NCBI GenBank assembly: GCA_016716885.1
Contig: JADJUV010000059.1
Location: 1-48,509, forward strand
Direction: 5' to 3'
Source of the DNA: Candidatus Trichofilum aggregatum
Lineage (GTDB): Bacteria > Chloroflexota > Anaerolineae > Promineifilales > Promineifilaceae
DNA length: 48,509 nt
A program made the position numbers and the translations under genes. The notes below the pieces were generated by a model. It was not told where the DNA came from. It ran no database searches and saw only the letters and a list, made by a program, of their open reading frames with translations. This document shows positions 33,628-41,561 of this stretch, one piece after another (positions within the stretch are counted from its first letter, which is position 1; each line of letters begins with the position of its first letter).

Positions 33628-35889
33628 GTGGGTTCTGCTGACATGCAAGAAGAACATGTAGATGCCGAGGGGCAAGCCTTTTTTGAGCGGATTCGCACCT
33701 ATCTTAAACCGGCGGACGTTGAGTGTATTCAACGCGCCTTTGAATTTGCTCGCCAGATGCACGGGAAAGACCGGCGTGAATCTGGCGAGCTTTTTTTTAC
33801 CCACCCGCTGACGGTGGCTTATTACATGGCGGAGTATCAGATGGACGCGGCCGCGTTGGTAGCCGCCCTACTCCATGACGTCGCCGAAGACACCCGCGTC
33901 ACCATCAGCGAAATAGAGACCGACTTTGGCAAAGAGGTGGCCCGGTTAGTAGACGGGTTAACCAAATTTGAGCAGGTGAGCGAGGGCGCCGCCCAGCTTT
34001 CCAAAGCCGAAATCGAGAGCAAAACCCTGCACAAACTCCTGGGCATGATGTCCCGCGATATGCGTATTGGCATCATTAAACTGTTTGACCGCCGGCACAA
34101 TATGCGCACCATGACGGCCAAATCCCGCCAGTCCCAGGAGCGCAAAGCCCGTGAAACCCTGGCCGTTTATACCCCCCTGGCCAACCGGCTGGGTATCTGG
34201 TCTCTCAAATCAGAGCTAGAGGGCTATTGTCTCAATATTCTGCACCCGGTCGCTTATCAACGGATCGATCAACAACTCCGGGCCTTGCGCCAAAAGCAAG
34301 AGCCAATGTTTTCGGCCATCAAAGAGGAGATCACCACCACCCTCCAGGCCATCGGCGTATCCGTTGTAGAAATTTTGCCTTCCCCAGAAAATATTTACAC
34401 CATTTATAAAAACATGACCGAGAAACATGGCGCAGGCGACCATGCTTTTGCCCAAAATGGTCACATTTCACCGGTTTTCCGCCTGGTGGTTCTCCTCAAA
34501 GAGGAGCTGGATTGTTACCTGGCGCTGGGCAAAATCCACCAGAAGTGGCGACCCGTGGCCGGAAAGTTTGACGATTATATTGCCGCCCCGCGTGAGAATC
34601 TTTACCGCGCCTTGCACACCACCGTGGTTTATAGCAATGGGCAACATGTACGTATCCGTTTCCGCACGGCCGCCATGAACCTCATGTCGGAGATTGGTAT
34701 TCTGGCGAAATGGGCCCACCGGGATTTTGCTATCTCTCCCCAAGAGTTGAACGAACGGGTACGGGCCTTGCTCCATAACATCAACACCAATATCAATGTA
34801 GATGCTCAAGATCACACCGTTGGCCTGCAAGGGGTCATGGAAGACGTTTTTTTTGATCAACAGATCATTGCTTTTACCCCTCAGGGTGATAGCAAGGAGT
34901 TGCCCAAAGGGGCCACTGCCCTGGATTTTGCGTATGCGGTGCATACGGAAATTGGCAATTATGCCCGCGAGGCGTATATCAATGAGCAACAAGCTTCTCT
35001 GAATCAGCCCCTGCGTGATGGGGATATGGTGGAGATCAAAAAAGGGCGGAGTGGCCCCCAACGGGTGTGGTTGGATGAAGATTTGGGGTTTTTACGCACG
35101 AGTTATGCCCGCGCTACGGCTCGCCGCTGGTTCCGCCGTCTGAATAAGAAGCAGGCCCGGCAAGCGGGTAAACAGCTTTTGGAAGATGAGCTAAAGATGG
35201 TAGGGCTGGTGGATTATAGTCACTGGGACGCGGCCGCGCTCTTGGGTTACGCCACCGCCGATGAACTATACACGGCTCTGGGCCTGGCGGAGCTTCTGCC
35301 CATGGCCGTAGCTACTCGCATCCTCACCACCGTGTGGAGCAAAGGGCCGTCCCGACAGGCGGGCAGTGTTATCCGCTCTCAAGATGGTGATACGTTCTTC
35401 ATTCGGGATGTGGTTAATCTGCCCCTGCACCTATGCCGAACCTGTGTGCCCCGCCCCGGATCACCCATCATCGGCTACAAACGCTCAGATAGTCGGGTCA
35501 GCGTGCATCGGGTTGGGTGTTATACGTTACCCACGGACATTCCCAACGGCCGCCTGATGCAGTTGCGCTGGGGGGAAGAGGAAGCCAGTCAGGTGCGTCT
35601 GATTACCATCCAGATTAATGTGTATGACCGCCCCAGTCTGCTTTACGAGATTACTCACTTTTTGCGCGACGAAGAAACCAACATTTCCTCTATTTACTCC
35701 CCCGAAACCCCCCGCACCGGTGACGCCAGCGAAAACGAAAAACAGGTGTTTTTAGGTGTGGAAATTACCAGCCCACGCCAGTTGGTGCGGATTTTGCATC
35801 GCATTAAGGCGTTGGTAAACGTGGTGGATGTGCACTGTATCAACACCTCATCCAAAATTTTGCCCCCCTCAACTTATCGCCCCGAGTAA
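33628..35889 (+). CDS. Long RelA/SpoT homologue, hydrolase site intact, synthetase site altered
   Basis: A (p)ppGpp enzyme of about 750 residues; GTG 33628 or ATG 33643 could start it, neither with a strong ribosome site. The hydrolase domain has every metal and catalytic residue: His59 (THPLTVA), His83-Asp84 and Glu87-Asp88 (LLHDVAEDT), and Asp154 (KLFDRRHNM). The synthetase fold follows (ELDCYLALGKIHQKWRPVAG, DDYIAAPRENLYRALHTTVV), but key positions differ. The usual RPK of the nucleotide loop is SPE (SPENIYTIY), the Asp of YD-x-x-A-x-R is missing (HISPVFRLV), and the Glu of EIQIRT is Arg (VRIRFRT). TGS (IIAFTPQGDSKELPKGATAL) and a C-terminal ACT domain are present. Likely a regulated ppGpp hydrolase only. 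Its last 16 bases overlap the end of aroE. Confidence 0.88.
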   Translation: MGSADMQEEHVDAEGQAFFERIRTYLKPADVECIQRAFEFARQMHGKDRRESGELFFTHPLTVAYYMAEYQMDAAALVAALLHDVAEDTRVTISEIETDFGKEVARLVDGLTKFEQVSEGAAQLSKAEIESKTLHKLLGMMSRDMRIGIIKLFDRRHNMRTMTAKSRQSQERKARETLAVYTPLANRLGIWSLKSELEGYCLNILHPVAYQRIDQQLRALRQKQEPMFSAIKEEITTTLQAIGVSVVEILPSPENIYTIYKNMTEKHGAGDHAFAQNGHISPVFRLVVLLKEELDCYLALGKIHQKWRPVAGKFDDYIAAPRENLYRALHTTVVYSNGQHVRIRFRTAAMNLMSEIGILAKWAHRDFAISPQELNERVRALLHNINTNINVDAQDHTVGLQGVMEDVFFDQQIIAFTPQGDSKELPKGATALDFAYAVHTEIGNYAREAYINEQQASLNQPLRDGDMVEIKKGRSGPQRVWLDEDLGFLRTSYARATARRWFRRLNKKQARQAGKQLLEDELKMVGLVDYSHWDAAALLGYATADELYTALGLAELLPMAVATRILTTVWSKGPSRQAGSVIRSQDGDTFFIRDVVNLPLHLCRTCVPRPGSPIIGYKRSDSRVSVHRVGCYTLPTDIPNGRLMQLRWGEEEASQVRLITIQINVYDRPSLLYEITHFLRDEETNISSIYSPETPRTGDASENEKQVFLGVEITSPRQLVRILHRIKALVNVVDVHCINTSSKILPPSTYRPE

Positions 35890-36831
35890 CCCGCGAACGC
35901 TGTTTTTATCTCTTCAACATCCCCGGCCACACCTGTCCACAATTGAAACGCCTGTAACCCTTGCTGAATGAGCATGCCCAGGCCATTATGGGCGCGGCAC
36001 CCGGCCGCGGCCGCGTCCTTCATCAGCTTCGTCTCCGCTGGGTTGTAAACCAGGTCATACACCAACGCCCCGGGCGGCCAGGGCAAACCATCCGGCCAGG
36101 GCGATAGGTTCACCTGGGGGGTCATGCCCAGCGGGGTGGTGTTGACGATGAGGGCCGGGGGGTGTTGCGCTAACCAGCGGGGTAAATCGTCCACCAGGGT
36201 GATGGCATCCGCTGGCAAGTGCGGGGCGAGGGCCTGGGCGACTTGGGCGGCCTGTTCGGGGCGGCGTGCCCAAAGGTGAACGCGGCCGCGTGCCCGCCCC
36301 AGCCCGTACACCACCGCCCGCGCCGATCCCCCCGCCCCCAGCACCAGACAATCCTGCCCCGCTGGCTCGAAACCGAGGTCGTGTAAATCGGCCAGGAAGC
36401 CGGACCAGTCGGTGTTGGTGCCGAAGAGGAGTTGAGGTTTGAGTGCTGAGGCTGAGGGCTGAGGCTGAGGCTGAGAGACTGGAGACTGGAGACTGGGGAC
36501 TGGGAACTCGAAACTCGAAACTCGAAACTCGAAACGGCTCCCCAATGATGATGGTGTTTACGGCGCCGATGGCTTGCGCGGCCGCGTCTAGTTCGTCCAG
36601 GTAAGCCATGACCGCCTGTTTGTGGGGGATGGTCACGTTGACGCCCCGGAAGCCCAGGGCGGGCAAGCCGCGCACGGCCGCTTCCAGGTTATCAGGGTGG
36701 ACGGGCAGAGGCACGTAGGCAAAATTAAGGTGGTGGTGGGCCGCGGCCGCGTTGTGCAAAGCCGGACTCAAACTATGGCTTACCGGCCAGCCCATCAACC
36801 CGATCAGGTTTGTTTTTCCATTTATTTCCAT
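35874..36831 (-). pseudogene. aroE: Shikimate dehydrogenase, interrupted by a heptanucleotide-repeat insert with frameshift
   Basis: AroE reduces 3-dehydroshikimate with NADPH in aromatic amino acid synthesis. The start ATG 36831 gives the shikimate-binding domain: LIGLMGWPVSHSLSPALHN, GFRGVNVTIPHKQAV (catalytic Lys) and AQAIGAVNTIII. The NADP domain resumes at FGTNTDWSGFL (catalytic Asp), then VLGAGGSARAVVYGLG, LIVNTTPLGM, YDLVYNPAETKLM and GLGMLIQQG. Between them, where the family has about ten residues, lies an insert of roughly 35-40 codons of simple repeat (36422-36540) with one base too many for the frame to continue. Loss of a single 7-base unit, or gain of two, would restore one open frame across the whole gene. 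Both frames are free of stops in the insert. Confidence 0.85.
36422..36540 (-). repeat. Simple-repeat insert inside aroE: (AACTCGA)4, GAGACTG and GGCTGA units
   Basis: 36505-36532 holds four perfect AACTCGA units. They continue out of GAGACTG-like heptamers (about 36476-36504), which in turn follow GGCTGAG/GCTGAG units (about 36446-36475). The same kinds of unit occur in spacers at 5716-5762, 8894-8926, 9844-9886 and 16137-16164, so an intergenic repeat appears to have entered a gene. Confidence 0.85.
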
Positions 36832-36963
36832 GCCCCCAATTAGAACGCCCCGCACCCACTTTGGCAACGCTTCCCGGCAAGGCTATCATTACCCACCATT
36901 ACTAAACGATCTCCCGATTATCACCGATGGAAGCAGATTGTTTGGCGTGATTTTGGGGTGGTT

Positions 36964-37031
36964 ACATCAACGGATTTGAGAAAGGAGCGGATTTGTTTCC
37001 GAATCTGTTTCTTTCTTTAATCCGTTGATGT
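36964..37031. repeat. 13-bp inverted repeat in the aroE/S9 peptidase spacer
   Basis: ACATCAACGGATT (36964-36976) and AATCCGTTGATGT (37019-37031) are exact inverses. Text of the type AAATCCGTAAACATCCGTG follows to about 37083. This is another dispersed spacer repeat and no gene is present between 36832 and 37094. Confidence 0.65.
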
Positions 37032-37094
37032 CATTCCCCTGAACCATGTCAAATCCGTAAACATCCGTGTTGATCCGTGTACAGGAATTGATTC

Positions 37095-39107
37095 ATGCCT
37101 CGTAAACCACGTTTTGTGACTGCTGAAGATTTATACCGCTACGAACTGCTCACCGACGCCCAGATTGCCCCGGATGGCCGCCATGTTGTTTATGCCGTGC
37201 AACGGGTGGACCCCAAAACCGAAAAACGGTACAGCAACCTCTGGGTTGTGCCCACTGGCCGGGGGCCAGCCCGCCAATTCACCTACGGCAACCAATCCGA
37301 TACGTACCCACGCTGGTCGCCAGACGGCCAGACAATTGCCTTCCTCTCTAACCGGGGCAACGAGCAACAAGCCCAAATTTATCTCATCCCGTTTGACGGC
37401 GGGGAAGCGCGGCCGCTAACCAGCATGAAAGGCAGCTTCGCCGGTTTTGAGTGGTCGCCAGATGGTAAGAAGTTGGTTTGCCAGTTCCGCAAACCGGACA
37501 AAGAAGCCCTGGAACGTGAAGCAGACAAACAGAAGAAGGAGCTAGGTGTTGTTTCCCGGCGCATTACCCGCCTGCTCTACAAACTCAACGGCGTGGGTTA
37601 TTTGCCCGAAGAAAAGTGGCATGTCTGGACGATTGACAGCCACACGGGCAAAGCCACCCAGCTAACCGACAGCCCCACCCACGAGGATGTGCAACCATCC
37701 TGGTCGCCGGATGGGCAATGGATTGTGTTTGTGTCTAACCGGGCTGATGACCCGGACACCCATTTTGATGAGGTGGATTTGTATGTCATTTCGGCCAACG
37801 GGGGGGAGTTGCGGCCGCTGCATACCCCCATCGGCCTGATGCACTCACCACGCTTCTCCCCGGATGGGCAATGGGTGGCGTATATTGGGCGCGTGGGCGG
37901 CCGCGAATCGTATTGGTACAACATGAGCCTGTGGGTCGTGCCCTTCAGTGGCGATGGTGAACAAAACCTGTCTGGTCCTCACGACATTTATGCCGCCCCG
38001 GCCACCCTCAACGACATGGGTGGCCCGATGGCTTCGCCACCCACCTGGACAAAGGACAGCCAATCGCTCTATTTTCAGAACAGCCGCCACGGAAAGGTGA
38101 TGCTTTATCGCATTAACCGGGATGGGACGGCGTGCCAGCCGGTGATTGATGCGCCGGGCACGGTGGGAAGCTACACCTTTGACCGCCAGCAGGAGAAGCT
38201 GGTTTATTTGTGGGGCCAGATGGCTGAGCCGTATCAGGTGATGGTGCGGGAGATGAAGAAGGAACGCGGCCGCGACCGGCAACTGACCACCCTCAACCAA
38301 AAACTCCACCAGGAAATCCGCTGGAGCCAATGGGAAGAAACCTGGATCAAGAGCCACGATGGGTATGAGATTCAGGGCTGGATCATCAAACCGCCTGATT
38401 TTGATCCGGCGCAGAAGTACCCGGCCCTCATCGAAATTCATGGTGGCCCCCTGGCCCAATACGGCCACAACTTCATGCACGAATTTTTCTACCTGGCGGC
38501 GCAGGGGTATGTGGTTACCTTCTGCAACCCGCGTGGGGGTTGGGGGTATGGGCAATCCCATGCCGGGAGCATCAACCACCGCTGGGGCACGGATGATTAT
38601 GCCGACATGATGGCCTGGGCCGACCATATCGCCAGCCAGCCTTATGTGGATGCTGACCGCATGGGGGTGACGGGTGGCAGTTATGGCGGTTACATGACTA
38701 ACTGGATTGTCAGCCATAACCATCGTTTTAAGGCCGCCATTACCGAACGGAGCGTGAGCAACCTGATTAGCATGTACGGCTCTTGTGATTCCAACTGGCT
38801 GTTCCAGACGTGGTGGTCGGATCATATGCCCTGGGAAAAGGTGGATGAATATTGGGATCAGTCGCCCATCAAGTACATTGGCAATGTCAAAACACCGACA
38901 ATGGTGATTCACAGTGAGCAGGATCACCGTTGTGATAAGGAGCAGGGGGAGCAGGTGTATGTGGCGTTGAAGCGGTTGGGGGTGGAGACGGAGTTTATTC
39001 TTTTCCCGGCGGAGAACCATGAGTTATCCCGGGCGGGCCGTACTGACCGGCGGGTGGCTCGTTTGCACCACATCCGCCGCTGGTTTGATACTTATTTGCA
39101 AGGATGA
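37095..39107 (+). CDS. S9-family prolyl oligopeptidase / acylaminoacyl-peptidase-like
   Basis: A 670-residue peptidase, start after GTACAGGAATTGATTC. The N-terminal 400 residues are a TolB/PD40-type propeller (YPRWSPDGQTIAFLSNRG, VQPSWSPDGQWIVFVSNRA, SPRFSPDGQWVAYI), which filters substrates by size. The C-terminal alpha/beta hydrolase domain has the oxyanion region IEIHGGPLAQYG, nucleophile Ser in GVTGGSYGGYMTNW, Asp in HSEQDHRCD and His in AENHELSR, the full S9 triad in order. No signal peptide is seen, so it is probably cytoplasmic and degrades short peptides. The gene stands alone; REP elements follow the stop. Four GCGGCCGC palindromes occur inside. Confidence 0.94.
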   Translation: MPRKPRFVTAEDLYRYELLTDAQIAPDGRHVVYAVQRVDPKTEKRYSNLWVVPTGRGPARQFTYGNQSDTYPRWSPDGQTIAFLSNRGNEQQAQIYLIPFDGGEARPLTSMKGSFAGFEWSPDGKKLVCQFRKPDKEALEREADKQKKELGVVSRRITRLLYKLNGVGYLPEEKWHVWTIDSHTGKATQLTDSPTHEDVQPSWSPDGQWIVFVSNRADDPDTHFDEVDLYVISANGGELRPLHTPIGLMHSPRFSPDGQWVAYIGRVGGRESYWYNMSLWVVPFSGDGEQNLSGPHDIYAAPATLNDMGGPMASPPTWTKDSQSLYFQNSRHGKVMLYRINRDGTACQPVIDAPGTVGSYTFDRQQEKLVYLWGQMAEPYQVMVREMKKERGRDRQLTTLNQKLHQEIRWSQWEETWIKSHDGYEIQGWIIKPPDFDPAQKYPALIEIHGGPLAQYGHNFMHEFFYLAAQGYVVTFCNPRGGWGYGQSHAGSINHRWGTDDYADMMAWADHIASQPYVDADRMGVTGGSYGGYMTNWIVSHNHRFKAAITERSVSNLISMYGSCDSNWLFQTWWSDHMPWEKVDEYWDQSPIKYIGNVKTPTMVIHSEQDHRCDKEQGEQVYVALKRLGVETEFILFPAENHELSRAGRTDRRVARLHHIRRWFDTYLQG

Positions 39108-39113
39108 TAGTTT

Positions 39114-39244
39114 CCCCGTTCGTAGTGACTGCTTTAGCGGGCCAGCCGACTAAAGTCGTCACTACCAACAACCCCATCACCTTGCTCCCCGTTCGTAGTG
39201 ACCGCTTTAGCGGGCCAACCGACTAAAGTCGTCACTACCAACAA
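39114..39244. repeat. Two tandem REP-like elements of 58 bp
   Basis: 39114-39171 and 39187-39244 match at all but two positions, 73 bases apart. Each reads CCCCGTTCGTAGTGACYGCT, then TTAGCGGGCC, and ends GACTAAAGTCGTCACTACCA. Both inner hairpins and outer GTAGTGAC/GTCACTAC pairing are possible. The same core is part of the 58-bp inverted repeat at 21.7/27.1 kb. Confidence 0.85.
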
Positions 39245-39249
39245 ACCCC

Positions 39250-39897
39250 TCACTTCACCACAATTCCCATCCGTTCCAATTTCTGCAAATCATCGGCGAA
39301 GGCAATGCGGGCGACGGCGAAGAGGTTGCTGTAGGCATGGCGCAATGTTTGGAGCGCGGCGTTACGGGTGCGTGTGGCTTCCTGAGCGATGCCAGCGGCT
39401 GTCTTTTGGTTGTACCACGCGGCCGCAACCCCTTCCACCATCTCTCTCACTTCCTGCAATGAAGCCAGCGTGATGCCCACCGTCGCCAGTTCTGCCTGGA
39501 TGGCCGGATTGTTTAGGGCGGGTACGTAAAACTGCTCGGCCTGCAACAACCAACCATCATGGCTGCGCGGCCGTCGGCCAGACAAACCCAGCTGAAGGCG
39601 GCGTCCTACTTCATGTTCGTAGAGGATGCGGGCCAGAGTCAGGTGGCGGATGTAGCGGGTGTTCGCGGCCGCGTAGGCTGTTTTGTAGGCGGCACTGGCT
39701 CCGTAGGTGTTGGCGTATTGGCTTATTTGGGCGAAATGGGTCGCGGCCGCGGTCTCATACAGGGTGATGAGGTCGGCGATTGCGGCCGCGTCATACCCAT
39801 AAGCCGCCAGGGGAGTGTGCAGGGCGGCATCCGCTTGTAAATTGCTCAGCGCGGTATTCACGGCTGTGAGATAGGCACTAATAGACGGTGTAGACAT
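39250..39897 (-). CDS. All-helical protein of unknown function
   Basis: 215 residues, start ATG 39897 after CGGAGAAACCCC. The sequence is rich in Ala, Leu and Tyr with no membrane span or signal, and predicts as long amphipathic helices (ITLYETAAATHFAQISQYAN, LQEVREMVEGVAAAWYNQ). AHT/TYG and RYIRHLTLARILYEHEVGRR are its most distinctive segments. I do not recognise a family. Several alanine runs come from GCGGCCGC palindromes, four of which are in this short gene. A ten-unit 21-bp array lies directly upstream of its promoter region. Confidence 0.65.
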   Translation of the reverse strand: MSTPSISAYLTAVNTALSNLQADAALHTPLAAYGYDAAAIADLITLYETAAATHFAQISQYANTYGASAAYKTAYAAANTRYIRHLTLARILYEHEVGRRLQLGLSGRRPRSHDGWLLQAEQFYVPALNNPAIQAELATVGITLASLQEVREMVEGVAAAWYNQKTAAGIAQEATRTRNAALQTLRHAYSNLFAVARIAFADDLQKLERMGIVVK

Positions 39898-39960
39898 GGG
39901 GTTTCTCCGTTAATGAGGGGGGCTAAATGGATTAAAGGGGGCTAAAAATGGCGCAAAGGC

Positions 39961-40170
39961 GGTACATTACAATATTTGACCGGTACATTACAATATTTAG
40001 CCGGTACATTACAATATTTGGCTGGTACACTGTCATTTTTTGATGGTACACTCCCATTTTTTAGTGGTACACTATCATTTGGGAGTGGTACACTGCCATT
40101 TGGGAGCGGTACATTACAATATTTGACCGGTACATTACAATATTCGGCCGGTACATTTCTATTTTTGGGG
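39961..40170. repeat. Ten tandem 21-bp repeats, GGTACA...
   Basis: Ten units of exactly 21 bases, each beginning GGTACA. Three classes occur: GGTACATTACAATATTTGAC and close variants (units 1-3, 8, 9), GGTACACTGTCATTTTTTGA-like (4, 5) and GGTACACTATCATTTGGGAG-like (6, 7); unit 10 is divergent. The period equals two helical turns, putting every GGTACA on the same DNA face. It lies 64-273 bases upstream of the helical unknown gene. One plus-strand frame through it encodes heptapeptides of the GTLQYLA kind, but has no ribosome site. Confidence 0.92.
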
Positions 40171-40220
40171 GAGCCGACTTATTTTAGCAGGGAATTGGGA
40201 TGAGGGAAGGGGGATGATAC

Positions 40221-40280
40221 TAAAATAAAACGACCCGTCAGCAACTAGATTGCTGACGGGTCGTTTGTTATGGGCGGGTA
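40221..40280. terminator. Hairpin terminator, copy 1 of a 60-bp direct repeat around the TA pair
   Basis: AAACGACCCGTCAGCAA, loop CTAGA, TTGCTGACGGGTCGTTT: a perfect 17-bp stem with A and T flanks, usable in both directions. The whole 60 bases recur at 41490-41549 with three differences, two of them in the loop. Confidence 0.85.
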
Positions 40281-40303
40281 CAATTCTCAATTCGAGACCA
40301 TTT

Positions 40304-40462
40304 GTAGGGGCGGGACAGGTGGGCCAGGATGTGACAGGAACGGGAAGCCTAACTTCCCACCTGTCTCGCCCTCTTATGAGCCGCAATCGTAAGAGGGCGA
40401 GACGACGCGGAAGGATCGTTTCCCGGTTCATCCCCATTGAACCCGCGTCGTCCCGCCCCTAC
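40304..40462. repeat. Nested inverted repeats (GTAGGGGCGGGAC ends)
   Basis: GTAGGGGCGGGAC (40304-40316) and GTCCCGCCCCTAC (40450-40462) are exact inverses. Inside, CTCGCCCTCTTA and TAAGAGGGCGAG form a second hairpin. A third pairing is AGGTGGG with CCCACCT. The element resembles a compact cruciform-forming REP unit of about 160 bases without a gene. Confidence 0.75.
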
Positions 40463-40584
40463 CATCATTGGTGTGATGCAATGTCTCTGTTTAACGAGAA
40501 TGATTGTCGCGGCCGCGTTCCCCATATCCGCGCTTGACAACAACAAATTGGGAAAAAGAACGAAGAGGATAACGGAAGAAGAAC

Positions 40585-41049
40585 TTACGGGTAACGATTC
40601 GGGTTATCAACTAGCAACCCTTCTGACTGGGCCGCCGTTGTTAAACGGGTATCAGCAGAGAGAAAGACAATGGCGGACAGGCCTTGTGCCAAAGCCAATT
40701 GATTAGCCATTAACGCAGATGATAATTGAATCGCGTCAAAGGCGCGTAACGCATATTGTTCCAGCAAGCGTCTTGTCTGGATGACAACAGTGGGCATACA
40801 TTCAATGATTTGATACTGCTGATTTAACACAGCGGTAAAATCATTAGCAACAGTGGCATAATCTGCCTGGCTCAGAGCAGATTCACGCCGACGGCGATTC
40901 AATGCGCTGTAGACCTCAGCCTGACTAATTCTTGAGGTCATAATCAGGTGATTCGACTGCGGATCACACACCGTTTGCACCCAAACGGATCCCAGTTCGG
41001 CTATATGGCGTTTAACCAAGACGCTACTGTCTGCGTAGTAACCAGCCAT
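40585..41049 (-). CDS. PIN-domain toxin (VapC-like)
   Basis: 154 residues; the ATG overlaps the TAA of the antitoxin gene in TAATG. The PIN fold metal site is visible: YYADSSVLVKRH (first Asp), ISQAEVYSAL (Glu), RAFDAIQLSSAL (Asp), and FLSADTRL (last Asp). PIN toxins are Mg-dependent ribonucleases that cut tRNA or other RNA. The preceding gene supplies its antitoxin. Its stop lies about 120 bases from the nested repeat at 40304-40462. The pair is enclosed by duplicated terminators. Confidence 0.88.
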   Translation of the reverse strand: MAGYYADSSVLVKRHIAELGSVWVQTVCDPQSNHLIMTSRISQAEVYSALNRRRRESALSQADYATVANDFTAVLNQQYQIIECMPTVVIQTRRLLEQYALRAFDAIQLSSALMANQLALAQGLSAIVFLSADTRLTTAAQSEGLLVDNPNRYP

Positions 41050-41354
41050 TAGACTGCTTCCCGTTCTTGAATAATTAAATCGGAGAGGGGGCCTATACTG
41101 CTTAACCGCTCGGCTAACTGAACCCGCATTTCTTCGCTGAGCGGAGTCAAAACATCATCCGGCACTTCATCAGGCTGGCTCAGACCAGCGGCAATGAGGG
41201 CCTCACGCAGTTGTTGTTCAGGTGTTTTGGTGGTGTTGGGCGGGGAAACCTTTTGCACGATGATTTCCACCTGGCTCTTTTCGGGCATATGGAGGGGTGT
41301 CAGCGGCCGCAAAACCCCGCCTTCGTACACAGCTGTCAAAATGGATTGGCCCAT
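41049..41354 (-). CDS. Antitoxin, DUF104/AF2212-like type
   Basis: 101 residues, start after AAAGGAGAACCTT. The N-terminus ILTAVYEGGVLRPLTPLHMPEKSQVEIIV is the compact beta-rich domain (AVYE-x-GVLRPL) of the AF2212-like antitoxins that regulate their own promoter. The C-terminal half is a charged tail expected to wrap the PIN toxin. Translationally coupled to the toxin by a one-base overlap. TATACT within GTTATACTTGG about 30 bases upstream of the start is a possible -10 box. Confidence 0.85.
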   Translation of the reverse strand: MGQSILTAVYEGGVLRPLTPLHMPEKSQVEIIVQKVSPPNTTKTPEQQLREALIAAGLSQPDEVPDDVLTPLSEEMRVQLAERLSSIGPLSDLIIQEREAV

Positions 41355-41489
41355 AAGGTTCTCCTTTGTTTGATTCTACGGCCAAGTATAACATGAATTA
41401 GGGGGAAGGTTGCGGCCGCATATGCTACTACCGCAGACCATTTCCTATGCACCATGTACTCTATCTGCATCACCGAGCTTCAACTTCCT

Positions 41490-41549
41490 AAAAATAAAAC
41501 GACCCGTCAGCAACCAGGTTGCTGACGGGTCGTTTGTTATGGGCGGGTA
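41490..41549. terminator. Hairpin terminator, copy 2 of the 60-bp direct repeat
   Basis: Same 17-bp stem as copy 1 with loop CCAGG. It ends 12 bases from the stop codon of lon and should terminate lon on the minus strand, and also any transcription coming the other way. Confidence 0.85.
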
Positions 41550-41561
41550 GAAGATTTGGCC

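Noticed and set aside
37845..39020. 391-codon open frame opposite the S9 peptidase
   Set aside because: Antisense shadow of a complete peptidase with its catalytic triad.
39976..40203. Plus-strand open frame encoding GTLQYLA heptapeptides through the 21-bp array
   Set aside because: Any 21-bp array keeps a frame open; no ribosome site and no protein family. Left as a possibility in the array finding.
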